A DNA stretch of 64,000 bases from Gnetum montanum (GCA_015680685.1 MNCI01002813.1:442932-506931), one strand, 5' to 3'. Positions 32,566-44,789 are shown, counted from the first letter of the stretch. Notes: generated by a model from the letters alone, not told the origin. Made by a program: numbers and translations.

Positions 32566-34185
32566 TGTAGCAATCGAAAATGTTGGTGGCTGGAAACACC
32601 GAGAGGTTGTGGGTGAACAGTTTAACCTCAGATCTATGCAAGGGCCGTGCTAGATAAAATGGAAATGGGGCACCCTGAATAGTCTGGTTGATCAGATAGG
32701 GACTTAATTGGTGTAACTTAACCTTTCGTGAACATTGTTTTAAATGCGAAAATGCATGAGGTAAAACTGATAATCAATTTATGTGGGAACAAAGGAAATA
32801 ATGCCAAATAGGGATAACAATAAACAGATAATAGAATAAACTTGGGTAAGTTAATGCACTGCCATAAGGTTGCAGGTTCGATTCTTTGTTTGCTTGAATA
32901 TTGTATGACAAGTTACACAACACCAGAGGTGCACAGAGAATTCAAGAGTAACCAAGTTGCTCAAAATGTGCCAACAGTACTCTTCAATGTGAACTTCAAT
33001 GTGAACTTAAAAGCTAATAATGCAAAATGCCAAATAGCCAAATGCTCTCGCCAATGCCAAAGAAAGCCAACCAAATTTTTTTACCAACCAATAAAAATTG
33101 TAATGCTAATGCCAGAAATGCCAACCCCAAGACAGCTAACCCTTTGAGCATTTTTTCCTAGGATATTTATGGGGCCAGGTGCAAGAGAGAAACACAATTT
33201 AGGCGCCACCTGTCCTAGACCCCATAAGATGCTTACATGATCGTATTGCGTAGATGTACAAAATCAATCATGGGCTTGCTACATTGCAATCATTTTGTCA
33301 AGACTGGGGATGCTGGAATCAGGTGAGCTAACAGTGCAAGTAGAAATGAAGTAGCATAGCTGCTTGCTATGTTGTGCTATGCTATGTAGCATAGCACATC
33401 ATCATAGCATAACTGCTTGCTACGCTATGTAGTGTAGCATAGCGTATCCACTGATTTAAATAGAAAACTTGCTTGGAGTTACTAGCTTTTGCTAATAGTT
33501 TTGATGCATGCCGAGCTAACCTTTGGAGCATTTTTTTATGCACATCTTTGCTACGCTATGCTATGCTATGTAGCGTAGCATAGTGTAATAGCCAATATAA
33601 CTTGCATTTTGTCAAATCCTTGGAGCTTCATAAGGAAACCTTGTTTGTGATTCAAGAGTTAATAGAAAAAAGGTAATTTTGGAAGCCATAATGCTATCAG
33701 ATGTAATATTTTTTGCCGAAGTGGCTTGGTAGAGGAATCTTTGCATGTTTCGCTTTTGCTACTCTATGCTACACTATGTAGCGTAACATAGCATGGCACC
33801 ATGTGTTGGTAGAATTTTGACTTTTCCTTGTGTGAACATCTGGCTAAAACATGTATTTTGATACTTGATTGATTTTTTGAAGGCTCTCTATGCTGTATAG
33901 TGTAGCATAGTGTAGTAGACTTCTCCACTAGAAAATTTGCCAAATTGTTTTACCCATCCTGAGCACCATTGACAACTCTTAGCATAGTTTTTGGTTAGAC
34001 TGACAGCCAGGAGAATTGTCTAGATGGGCAAGTTAGAGAGTCCATCAGGCCTACTAGAATGGATAGTTTAAACTCAGTGCATTCATTTCCTATCAAACTA
34101 TCATGAGGTTACACTTGTGGAAATTCTTGCCTCAGTTCCAAGACCCTGGTGAAGTAAGAGTGTCTCAAAATTTTATGGTGTTTCA
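32566..34185 (-). repeat. 3' LTR of element 3
   Basis: 1620 bp, aligned with 48601-50225 with mostly transition differences. It contains several near-perfect hairpins, for example 33373-33398 with a 12-bp stem and a 2-base loop. A TATA-like ATATTTATGG lies near 33165. The reading frame 32842-33147 is not a gene. It is a chance frame shared by both LTRs. Confidence 0.92.
33373..33398. repeat. Perfect hairpin, TGTGCTATGCTA stem
   Basis: A 12-bp arm TGTGCTATGCTA, 2-base loop TG, then TAGCATAGCACA. Variants occur at about 33551-33590, 33761-33805, 33891-33920, 42702-42728, 49401-49485, 49569-49605, 49771-49822 and 49903-49941, all in this element. Confidence 0.85.
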
Positions 34186-34200
34186 ATGGCCCCTCTTTGT
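34186..34200 (-). other. Polypurine tract of element 3
   Basis: On the minus strand TTGACAAAGAGGGGCCAT directly precedes the 3' LTR start TGAAACACC. The AAAGAGGGG run is the plus-strand priming site and sets the element as minus. Confidence 0.75.
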
Positions 34201-35535
34201 CAACATTTAGAGGATGGGCCTTAGAGATGCTGACAAAGAATATGAAACACTAAAAAAGATAAGACACTAATATCACTCTTCAGTGATTGTGGAGATGTTA
34301 CTTAGCTATGCTTGAGAGTGCTAGGATAGTCATGTAGGGAAGAGGGAAAGGGTGGAGATGGGAAGAAAGTTTTAGGAAGGGAAAGAAGTAGCAATGTGGT
34401 CCCTCGTCAGAGTGCTTGTGAGGGAGTTGATATGCATGGGCATATTTTCCTTTGTAGGCTTCTAATGTCTCGTTGGAATTCTTAGAGATGATCATTGCAA
34501 AACAGTTGATGTGCCATTTGTTTTTGGGCACTTTTTTTTGTGTGAGCTTTTGATATTTTACACTTTTCTTTTGTTATTTTGCCATTTTCATTTACAGACA
34601 ACCTTGTTGTTGTAGGATAGGTGTTTCTTTCCTAGGATGAGTTGCGTTACATTCACGTGGGGCTTTAACCTACCTATAGATGCTTTCCATGTAGTGAGTT
34701 GCGTTACGTGCATCATGGACTTTATGGTTGAGCATATGGGAATTCTTTACAGGCATCAGGAAAATTCATAAAAGAGAGGTGTGATAGGGAGAAATGCAGG
34801 TGTAAGGAATAAGGCAAAGGAGGTTAAGGGGAAGGATAGGATGTGCACTCCCAAGTAGCCAAGCCAGTAAGGACAACCACCTTGGAACGATGTAGTGTCT
34901 TATCACCTTGGCGAAACACACCTCTAACCAATGCCCCTTTGACACCTATCCTGCAAACACAACAGAGAGAAAACTAGAAGAAACAACCATCAAGAAAAAT
35001 GAAGGCGAAGGTCTTACTTTCTTTGGAAACTGTTGGGGAAATGGACGTTGTTGCTGAGGTATTTGACATCCAAACCAGAAAGGCTAGCAGCGGTTCTGGT
35101 AGCATCTACATGAAGGAGTTGGAACCAAGGAGGCTAGGAGTTACTATGATGCGAGTGCTTAGGAATCCCTACCCAAGGTAAACATTATGCAGTTCAGCTA
35201 TGAGATGGGCTACCCAATATTTTAACATCTTTTGGGCTTGGGTGATGGTGGGGGCTAATGAGTAGCAACTCAGTGGTTGGGCCACAATAGTGCTAGGGTT
35301 CTAGCAGCAGGCATTGACTCTGGAAGTTACTGCTAGGGCAACCAACCATGGTGGCTGTAGCTCTGTAAGGTCAACAAGATGTTAGAAGACATCTCTAGAA
35401 GATCAGAAAGATACTAGAGGTAATGGAATTGCACATATTCTAGAGGGTGTTTTCTTGGCATTGTGAACTACATTTTGGAACTGCAACGTCTCACCCCATG
35501 TCAGAACTATGCATGCTTGCTTGTTTGAATGGTTG
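34201..35535. other. 3' internal region of element 3, no clear gene
   Basis: This lies between integrase and 3' LTR. One short plus-strand frame (34999-35181, MKAKVLLSLETVGEMDVVAEVF) begins with a plausible start codon, but I see no promoter or homologue. It could be a relic of another antisense ORF. Nothing else stands out. Confidence 0.35.
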
Positions 35536-35539
35536 TGGA

Positions 35540-35900
35540 TGTATGCTAAGGACATCATGCCATGAACCCAGTTTAAGGTCCTAGTAGACCATTTGATATG
35601 TTGGTTTATGGTCCCAACAGACTGTGATGTGCTAGTTTAAGGTCTTAGTAGATCATTATGCTAGTTTATTATTGTAGTGGATAGTGGATGTGCTAGTTTA
35701 AGGTCTTAGCTAACCATCTGTGCTAGTTTTAAGTCATAGTGGATGAACTTTGCTAGTTTTACATTGTAGTGGATGATCTGTGCCATTTTATATTCATGGT
35801 GGACCATGCTAGTTTTTAGTCGTGACAGACAACCTTTTCTAGTTTTATGTCCTAGCAGACGAACTTTGCTAGTTTTATGTCATAGTGGACGTTTTGCTTA
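35540..35900. repeat. Minisatellite array 1 of element 3
   Basis: Units of roughly 35-45 bp with the core GCTAGTTTAAGGTCTTAGTA plus a variable GACC/GATC-containing tail. Related arrays lie at 39480-39770 and 44790-45060, all in the same orientation. Confidence 0.75.
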
Positions 35901-35999
35901 CCTTGCTCATGCATCAAATGTAGTATGGCTTAAGATGTGAATGATTCACAGGATTTGTGAACACTTTTCTATCCATGTTTGCCAATTTGAAGGACCTAT

Positions 36000-37080
36000 T
36001 CTCATAGGCTTTTATGATCATGAATGGACCTTCCCAGTTCACTGAGAATTTGTTCACATGTTCACAGATAGCCTTAAGAATGAGGTCTCCCTTCTTTATT
36101 GGCCATTGATGTGGGTTTGCATGATGCTTCTACTTTTTCCTATCTTGATAGCGCTCGATGCGACCTAACATTTGTGCATGCTCCTACTCTATGGAGTTGA
36201 GGTTGATGATTCTTGACTTGTTGTTTTGGGCTTCGTTCACAATGTTTCACAGGATCGTTCAAAGCGATGGTACCTACAACTCAAGAGGCAACACCACTTC
36301 AGATCCGTAAACAAGGCTATAAGGTGTCTTACCTGCCACCATTTTGCATGTCATCATGTAAGCCCAAAGCACATAGAGGATTTGCTTATGCCATCACCTC
36401 TTGCTGTTGTTAAGCATTTTCTTGAGAAAGTTGATGATGGCTTTGTTCGTAGCTTCTACCTGTCCATTTTCCTGCAGGTAGTATGGTGAGGAGAATGATT
36501 GCCTAATGCCAAAGTTGTTGCAAAAGGTTTTGGTTTCCATAGTACTAAATTGTGGTCCATTGTTGGTCACAATGGTCATGGGAAGCCCAAACCTTATCAT
36601 GATGTTATCTAATATAAAGTGGTAAACCAGTTGAGATGTAATCTTCCTAAGGGGAATAGCCTCCACCCACTTTGTAAAGTACTTAGTGGTGGTGATGATG
36701 AAACTATGACCTGCAGAAGACTTAGGTGTGATAGGTCCTACAATGTCTAGTCCCCATCATTGGAATGGCCACGTGATCTGTGTTGGGTGCAACTCAATTG
36801 GTGAAACGTGTATAAGATTTGCATATCATTGGCACGTATCACAAGTCTTAACTTTGGCTAGGTAATTGTGCTTCATGTGAGGCTAGTGGTACCCTAGGCA
36901 TATGATTTTTTCTGCCATGGCCCTAGGTGCTATGTGTCCACCACACAATCCCTTGTGTACCTCATTAATGACCTTTTTCGCTTGCTCCTCATTTACGCAT
37001 GCCAACAATATCCCATCAAAGGTGCATTTGCACAAGGCGTTGTCTCCCATAAGTACATATTACCGAGCACGTTTGCGGAT
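36000..37080 (-). pseudogene. Integrase of element 3
   Basis: On the minus strand the zinc domain reads HKGLCGGHIAPRAMAEKI…CDTC (about 36970-36830). The catalytic core has WGLDIVGPITP (about 36760), TIVTNNGPQF and YYLQENGQVEATNKAIINFL (36666-36400). These are the ordered landmarks of a gypsy integrase. A few stops, including one in the zinc domain, disable it. Beyond 36394 the frame decays towards the minisatellite. Confidence 0.85.
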
Positions 37081-37149
37081 CACATCCCTTTGGGTAGATG
37101 CCAATCCACGTGGGGGTTCACCATGTTGTAGATAGGTTTTAATGTTCTC

Positions 37150-37746
37150 TTACCACTCTTGGGTATCTGCAGCACTTATAGAAGCTATGTATACCTCTTG
37201 AGTGATAGGCTCTATACACTTGGTTATCGAAGTGGGAAAATTTACAAATAGGTGTGGTGGCACATTTAATGTTAGGATGGCCAAGGCATCTACTACAATG
37301 TTCTCATTGTGTGGCATGTGTTGAACATCTATTATTGCAAACTGTTTAAGAAAACTTTTGGCTAGGTCACAATAGGGCTGTAGATGCGTAGCTTTGTAGG
37401 GATAGACCTCAGTGATTTGATTCACAATGAGTTGTGAATCACCGCAAATCACCAAGTGTTGAATTTTTAATGCTTGGGATGCTAAGAGGCCCATGAGGAG
37501 TCCTTCATACTCTTCCATGTTGATTGTACAAAGGAACAAAAAATGACATGTAAATGGTTGAATGTCCCCAGAGGGGAAAGTAATGATAGTCACTGCACTA
37601 TCACCACATGTAGTCAAGGCACTCTCAAAGTGTAAAGTAGCTTTAAGATGTGATGGGATAATGTTGTTAGTGCTAACGTGCTCATCAGGGAATTTTGCTA
37701 TAGCTATAGGTTTACCTTTCATTGATGATTGGCTCACATAATGCAA
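37150..37746 (-). pseudogene. Second (Tat-type) RNase H of element 3
   Basis: A long intact frame of 198 residues. Motifs: TINMEEYEGLLMGLLASQAL (active-site glutamate region), LVICGDSQLIVNQI (catalytic aspartate region) and HMPHNENIVVDALAIL (late D). This matches the additional, archaeal-like RNase H that follows the ordinary RNase H in Tat elements. It degrades RNA in RNA:DNA hybrids during reverse transcription. It is the best-preserved enzyme domain in this element, but the surrounding polyprotein is broken. Confidence 0.85.
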
Positions 37747-38049
37747 ATCGAACTCTACGGTTATGGCTTTCTAGTGGGCTATCCTACTGCTTTCATATAG
37801 ATTGTTCATGATAGCCTGGAGTACATTGCTTTTTCAAATGATGTTAACTCTATTATGAAATAGATAATGCCTCCACTTCTTTAATGCAAACACTAAGGCA
37901 AGGGAATTTCTCTCCACCTCATTGTATTTTGCCTCATATGCTATCAATGCATGACTTAGATAATACGTTGGAATCTCACATTTGTCATCTCATTTTTGAC
38001 ATAATAGTGCCATGATATATGCATCTAAGGTGGCAAGGTATATGTAGAA

Positions 38050-39331
38050 AGGCTTATCCCTCTATGATGGGTAAATAGTCAAGAGATGTAAAAGCTTTTT
38101 CTTTAGATCATCGAAGGCTTGTTGGCATTGTGTTGTCCATTCGAAGTTAATCCCTTTCTTTAGTAAGTGTTGCATGGGGTGTAACTTGTCAGTAAACTTT
38201 GCTCTAAACCTTCTAATGAATGGTACCCTACCTTGTAATCCACATATTTCTTTAAGATTTGTAGGGGGTTATAGATTAGTGATGGCCTTGACTTTGTCAA
38301 GGTTCACTCATATTCCAGCCTTTGATACTACAAACCCTAACATGCATTCAATTTTCACCCTGAAGACACCTTTTTGGATTGAGGCATAAGTCATGCATTT
38401 GGAAACATTTGAGGACTACACCTAGATTATTGGGATGATTAGCAACCACTTTAGACTTGACTGCTATGTCATCCACATAGTCATTTAGTGTTTCTAGGAT
38501 GTAATCGCTAAAGATATATGTTATGGCTCTTTGGTAGGTTGCTCCAATGTTTTTGAGCTCAAAAGGCATCATGGTATAGCAGTAGGTATCCCATGGGGTC
38601 ATTAAAGTTGTTGTTAACTGATGCTATGGGTTGATATGAATTTGGTTGTCACTAGAGAAACTTTCCATGAAGGATAATAGAGCATGACCAATCATAGTAT
38701 CAATGAGTTGATCAATACTTGACAATGGAAATTCATCCTTGATTGTTGCTTTGTTTAGATCCCAGAAGTTTATACAAATTTGTATTCCTCCCATTTTCTT
38801 AGAAACCACAACGATGTTTGACACCCATTCTAAGTAATCAACTGCCCAGATGAAACTAGCCTGATACAACTTAGTGATTTCATTGCTTATAGCTAGTGCA
38901 ATCTCTGGTTTAACCTTGCAAGCCTTTTGCTTAACTGCTTTCAGACACGGATCTAAGACAATGTTATGCTATATAAGCCTCAAATCTAAACCCAGCATCT
39001 TGTTACACAAATACTTCGATGTTATCTTGCAGTATCTTGGATACATATTTTTGTGTTTGTGAATCTAGAAGGGAGCTAAGTTTTAACATTTTTACTTCCC
39101 CCTGGATGTAGTCATAGGCATTTCAATGAGAGGATCCTCAGTCACATTCCTGGCCTTTAAATCTAAGGCTTGAACTAGGTGTTTGAGCCAGTCTAGGGAT
39201 ATTTCTAAGGATGCTACCATGCTATCTATAGATAATTTCCAATCTATTGACTTTGGATTTAGTTGTCTTGTGAGCTCACCATGTGGACCTGTTAAGGCTA
39301 GTGGTGAAGAAAGATCATGATGCATGGCCAT
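38050..39331 (-). pseudogene. Reverse transcriptase of element 3 (Tat-type)
   Basis: Frame 38869-38624 has VSNIVVVSKKMGG, ICINFWDLNKAT and DEFPLSSIDQLIDTMIGHALLSF. Frame 38602-38348 has CYTMMPFELKNIGATYQRAI, then the catalytic YVDDIAVKS box and LNPKRCLQG. These are RT motifs 1-6 in order, with the Tat-style YVDD..VKS. The ordinary RNase H expected at about 38050-37800 is almost unreadable. Stops near 38610 and 38345 break the frame. The N-terminal linker is 39331-39092. Confidence 0.88.
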
Positions 39332-39479
39332 TCTTGCTCAACCTACTAGAATGAGATAAATGTGAAGTCAAGTAATACTTGTTTGTAGCAACAATACATA
39401 GCAAACATTTTCAAAATAATAATGAAATATGGATAGTTGGAATGATTGTAAACTATGATACAAAGTTTGCAATCTGCCA

Positions 39480-39770
39480 GTTTAAGGTCATAGCGGGCCA
39501 CCTGGATATAAAAGTACAAAACTGCTAGTTTAAGGTCTTTGCAGACTGCTAACCTGGTTGAGTTTATAAATTAGAACTATTAGTTTAAGGTCTTTGTGGA
39601 CCGCTAACAAATTATTTTTGCAAAAGTAAGTTGTATTAGTTTAAGGTCTTTGCAGACCACTAACTTGGTCAAAACTATAAATCAAAATTTCTTGATTAAG
39701 GTCTTTGCAGATTGCTAACATGTTATTCTTGCGAAGGAAAATGGCTAGTTTAAGGTGGTTCAAGGCTTTT
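39480..39770. repeat. Minisatellite array 2 of element 3
   Basis: Repeats of GCTAGTTTAAGGTCTTTGCAG with tails such as ACCGCTAAC, period about 55-65 bp. It lies between RT and the antisense gene, about 120 bp upstream of that gene's TATA box. Confidence 0.75.
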
Positions 39771-39892
39771 GGTTAGGCCCACCTTCCATGATGCAAACAT
39801 TGCTATTACACTATCAGGGACTACTATGCTATACGGGACATCCCACATTAATTGGGGTGAGAAAATGGCAAGTTCCTTTTCACCATATTGGC

Positions 39893-39900
39893 TATAAATA
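39893..39900 (+). promoter_or_regulatory. TATA box of the antisense gene in element 3
   Basis: TATAAATA in the context GGCTATAAATAGGGG, a consensus plant TATA box, lies 130 bp before the first ATG (40030). It is on the strand opposite to gag-pol. It implies a transcription start near 39925-39935. Confidence 0.65.
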
Positions 39901-40029
39901 GGGGTTTGCCCTTGGTAAACTCATCATTTTTACCATAACCTCAGAACTCACACCCAGAGCGTAGAGAAGTGGTATTGATAAAGAGAAAAGTAATTCAATG
40001 TAGCGACTGAGAAATAATCTGCAATCGAG

Positions 40030-43000
40030 ATGATGGCACCCAAAAGAAAACACAAGCACCTAGCACTCACCAAAGTGGACAAGGTAAAAGACACCTTGGG
40101 GCATCTATTGTAGGCATGTGTCATGGTATGGGAGGAGACTCCATCAGCTTGGTAAGTTACTACACTACCTTTTCTCTCTATGCTACTATTATTGTGTCTA
40201 CTTTTTTTTTTTCATTTTTCATTTCGAAATTTGCATTCTCTGTTATCGTTTTTGTTGCCATTTTGGCTGTTACACTGCCAGTTTTGTTGATTTGGCTGTG
40301 ACAATGTATGGATGCTACACTAAGGTTGCATGCAATGTTGACTAGAATGCCATTGTTGTGGTTGCCTTGTCATAGAGGTCTAGGTGATTCTAGCAACCTA
40401 GCATGCGAATAGCATAGCGTGCAACCCTTAGGAGGGTTTGGCCATGTGCATGATTTGACAGCGTAACATGTGTCTATGATCGCGTAATGCAAATTGTTTT
40501 GTTTGGAAAAAGATTTGTTGAAATGGCTGTAGTGTATTGAATTATTTCTTATTTAAAAAAATTTTCATTAATTAATTTTTTTTGCTATGCTATTACCTTC
40601 ATGGTTCTGCTATGCTACATGTATGGAAAGAGTCATGCTATGTTGCTTGCTAACAACTAGTCTTGCTATGTTATACATGAATGTCACTCGAACATACTAT
40701 TAACATTTTCCATTTTGTTATGTAGGGTAATGCTAAGGATGATTTTGATCATCGTAGAAATTGTAGGGGTCCTATGTTGCCTAAGCAAACCAATGGCCAA
40801 CGTTCCTCTACCCTATGCGCATGTGGGGTAGCAAGCGATCTGGTTCTGGGAAGGTGCACAGGACTTCCTACAATTTCTCCTCCAACAATTTAGTATGATC
40901 ATTTGGTCATAGTTATCAAAGGAGGTAGTAGCCATAATTATAGAAACCCTATTTCTTGGGGAAAACTAGGGTATTCTAAAATTTCTGACTGATGGAGCAA
41001 TTGGGAGCAGGCAGGTAGAAGGATCCAGTCAGCACCCAAAGAATTTGAGGCATCTGGCTTGGATCTGGGAAATGCCTAAATATAATTGCTACCATCTATA
41101 CAACATATTGTTCATTGCTCACCACATAGAAACTTGCTTCCAGAACCCACCAGGAACCGTTTATTGTGCTAGCGGATGAGTTTTATAAATGTATTTCGCT
41201 ACATTATGCAATGCATGCTACGCTAGGCCAAAATGTTAACAGTGTATTTTTGTTACCAAGTTTTTCATCAACAAGAATGGACTTCATGGTGATAGTGATG
41301 CATTGGCCTTGGCAAAAATGACGTTGTGGGAGTTTTCCTCCTTCAAGAATATGTGCGTAGGCATGATAGGTCAATGCAGGGGTGAGTACAAAACCTACCC
41401 AACCCAGTACTTCTAGTTCTATGATAGATGCAAAGAGTTCGGTTGGTTGGATGGGGATTGGGCACCCTTTAGGCTGATCACCTTTGAAGATGTGTCAGTG
41501 GATCTCCCACCATTCTCGTTGCCATTTAAACCTAGTAACCTAGACCATGGATTATTTGCATGTTCGAGTGTTGTTCCTATTTTTCTTCTGCTTATCTGTT
41601 TTGTTTGAGTTTTTTTTTTACATTTTTCCTTTCATAAACTACTACAACAGAAAATAAATCCCTGGAGGTGATAGTGATCACCTCTAGGCATAATGAGGCT
41701 AACATTTACTTCAACTATAGGGAGGTGGATGAGACCCAATGCTGGCTCTGCAACAGGGCCCCAGAATCACTCACCAAACACCTTCAAGATGCTGGGCTCA
41801 TGGAATTGTTCTTGGTTGTGAACCCAAGAATCCCTACTGCTGAGATGCTTACCCTAGTGGACTCCTTTTCTAAAAAAGTAGATCACTTTTGCACACATGT
41901 GCATGATGTGCTGGTGGTCCTCGAGATCAATGACCAACTATTTGCGGATCTCTTCAGTGTCCCTGCTGATGGTCTCCCCATGGGAGCAAAGACCAAAAAG
42001 GAGGCAAACCATCAAGGGATATTGAGGAGTGGCTAGGGGCAGAGAAAGGATGAAAGGGGATCCCTATCAAAGTGGCTACATTGAAAGTGGCCAAAATGGT
42101 TTACCCCATCTTCCGTGCCCATGCTTTTCCCAAGATACTCTTCCAAGGCAAAATCATTGGGATTGAGCAAGCTTGGGTAATGAGGGAGGCCATGAAAGAG
42201 GAGGCCCATTACAATTGGACTAGGCATCTTTGCAAAGGTTTGCAAGCTAAAATGGTCAAGCTTCATAAGAAGCCTAAATCCCATTTCAATGTGCATCATG
42301 TCTTCCTTGTAGCTTGCTTGTGATGCTTCACAGAATTCTTAGTAGTCTGTGAGAATGGAGTCTAGGTGATGCAAGACTGTAACCAGATTTCCAAACCATG
42401 GATATGCCAAGTCTTTTGCACCACCTGAGCCCAGGATCCCCCAGAAGCTATTAGGGAGTCATTTTCAAGGATGACTAGGGATCCGATGGCCTAAAATTTT
42501 TGTGGCCAGGATAGCGTTGGAGAGGTACCCCCTACTACTAAGTCATGAAAAAAAAGGTCTCATCCAATTTAGGAGCCTCCTTGTATGGACAAAGAAGGGG
42601 GGCAGAAACTACGGCTTAAGCTACATAGGATACAACCTCCCATTGGTAAATGCTTTTTCCTTTTTTATTTGTTTCTTTGTTTGTTTGGTTAATGCTTGCT
42701 ATGCTATGCTATGCCAAGTAGCATAGCACAATGAAACATTTGTCTTAAGTTAATTTGCTTTTGTCTAATGTGAACATGCTTTGTTACCAAAGGAAGAAGA
42801 GGAAGAGGAAGAAGGAGAAGAGGTGACAGCCCCCAAGATGGAGGTGGCTAATAAAGGTGCAGGGGTCCTAGCCATAGGGGAAAGGGTCCCGATTAAGAGA
42901 GAAGGAGCTCCTGCCATAAAGGAAGGAACTCCTGTGGACAATGAAAATGCTCCTGCTGACAAGGAGGAATTTTCTATTAATGAGGAGGAATCCCTTATTG

Positions 43001-44563
43001 ATGAGGCGGATGCTTGCCCCACAAAAAGAAGGGCCCAAGTGAATAAAGAAGAGGCCCTTATTAGCCAGGAAGGGACCTATGTTGATGATCCCTTTGCTGA
43101 ACATAATTTAGTGCCAGAGGAGTAGATGGATGAAGAGGGTGCTGTCATGGTGTTAAGCTAGCAAGAAGGAGAGGGGCTACAACTAGATGCTGGTGAGTTT
43201 GACCACATATTCAATAATATGTTGATGGATAACCCCCTTGCTATCACCCTTGAGGGTTTGTTGGGTAGGAGCCTTTACACTATCATTTTCTTTACTCATC
43301 AGCTTTATTATAGCCCTCTCGATTATACCTAACACAGTTTTCTTACGTAGCAGATACCACAGTTGTCACTCCAGGCCTTTCTTTGATCCACCTACAACCA
43401 TGGGTTGAGACCCCTGATAAACTTATGTTCATGAAGAGGGTGGTCGATGATATGATCGACTATCTCAAGCAGATCAATCCAGAAGTGGGTAAGTGAAGTA
43501 GCTACGCTAGACTTTCTAAGTTGCTCAACTTTGCTATGCTACTGTGACTAATGCATTTTTTATGTGTGGTTGATAGCTTCTTAGCTTAAGTGGGACCTGA
43601 AACAAGTAGTGAAGATCAACTTCATGCCTACATTCCCACAAGAAGTGACCAAGGTGCCTCGTCGCATATACGACAAGGCTAGCGAATGTGTGTTGTACTT
43701 AGTATGCTCCATGTGGGAGTGTAGGTGTGTGAATGAAGACATGTGAAAATAGGTCTAGAAGCTTGAGAAGGAGAAGGCCAACCTGACTACCAAGGTGGGA
43801 GACCTCCACTCCAGAAATGAGTTTCTATTAGCCCGTGATACCAATGATGGCAATTGGCATACTATCGTCATTGATTATGCAAAATATTGGATGGCCATGC
43901 AGCATAACGAGGCCACACAGCAGCGAATGCAGATGGACTTGTTGGCCTAGGAGAACTAGGATTGGAAAGATTATAGCATGAGAGTTTATGAGTGGGGGAA
44001 GTCCCAGAAAAACCACAAGCACATGTATAAAATGGAATGTGCCACCTACAGTAAACGATACCAGGATGCTTTAGTGAAGTTGTATACTCATGAAGCATTC
44101 CTGGATGCCATTGGTGCTTTAGAGACTTACAAAAAGTTCATGCAACAAGTGACAGTTAGTGAATCCCCTAAGTGGGAAGTGAGCCTTTCCACAAGTGAGA
44201 CCACCACTTCCTCCTTTTCTCTAGGACTACCTAGATGGATGGTTGTTGAAAAGGAGAAAGTTGTAGTAGACGCTAACTTGGGCAATAGGTACTGGGTGGA
44301 TATTATAGAGGAGGAGGTCTGGCAATACCTCGGGATTGGTTTGGATCACATTCCTCCTACGATAGATGTGGGGCCATCATGGGTTAGTCACTTTCTTGTA
44401 ATGCAACTATTTATTTTATTCTAGCTTTTAATGCAACTATAGCTGACTACATTTTTTTATGATGCAGATTCTGGATGAAGAAGTAGGGCCCTATGAGGGA
44501 AGGAATAATGATGTAGAGGAAGGTGATGCAGGGGAAGATGATGTAGAGGAAGATGATGTATGA
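40030..44563 (+). pseudogene. Antisense multi-exon gene inside the Tat element, PMD-like and acidic/coiled-coil protein
   Basis: Exon 1 (40030-40083) encodes MMAPKRKHKHLALTKVDK, basic and NLS-like, and ends AAG|GTAAAAG. Exon 2 starts at 40726 in frame. An exon near 41263-41560 (WEFSSFKNMCVGMIGQC) follows. Exon 41651-42645 holds a segment resembling the plant mobile domain (PMD) start (LTKHLQDAGLMELFLVV … FADLFSVPADGLPMG), with stops and a shift. Four later introns have GT-AG ends and preserve phase: 42646-42792, 43265-43350, 43489-43576 (donor GTAAGT) and 44383-44467. Exon 42793-43264 is acidic (EEEEEEEGEE and a PADKEE-type repeat). Exon 43577-44382 is helical. The last exon ends EEDDV-stop at 44563. 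Internal stops are mostly TAG replacing CAG (after 43122, at 43159 and at 43581). Function unknown. Confidence 0.7.
42702..42728. repeat. Hairpin in an intron of the antisense gene
   Basis: TGCTATGCTA, 7-base loop, TAGCATAGCA: a perfect 10-bp stem, sitting inside the intron 42646-42792. It belongs to the same hairpin family as those in the LTRs of this element. Confidence 0.8.
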
Positions 44564-44789
44564 TAGTAAGGGATCTTATTGTGTATTTTTTGCAGGAATA
44601 TTACAAACATTATTTAATTGGAACTTTGAATGAAAAATGAATTATGAAAAGATTTGATTTATCTTAGCTTGCATATTGCCTATGTGCTCGATTTTTATCA
44701 TTTTTTGTCTTAGTTCTAGGCCATTTTGGGCCATGATCAAGTGATAAGAAAGAGGAATTATTTTATTTTTTGTCTTTTTGAATAGCTAA

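Noticed and set aside
32842-33147. 101-residue frame with a counterpart at 48890-49207
   Set aside because: It is present in both LTRs of element 3 only because the LTRs are copies. It starts within U5/R-like sequence, is rich in N/K/Q from A-rich DNA and has no domain.
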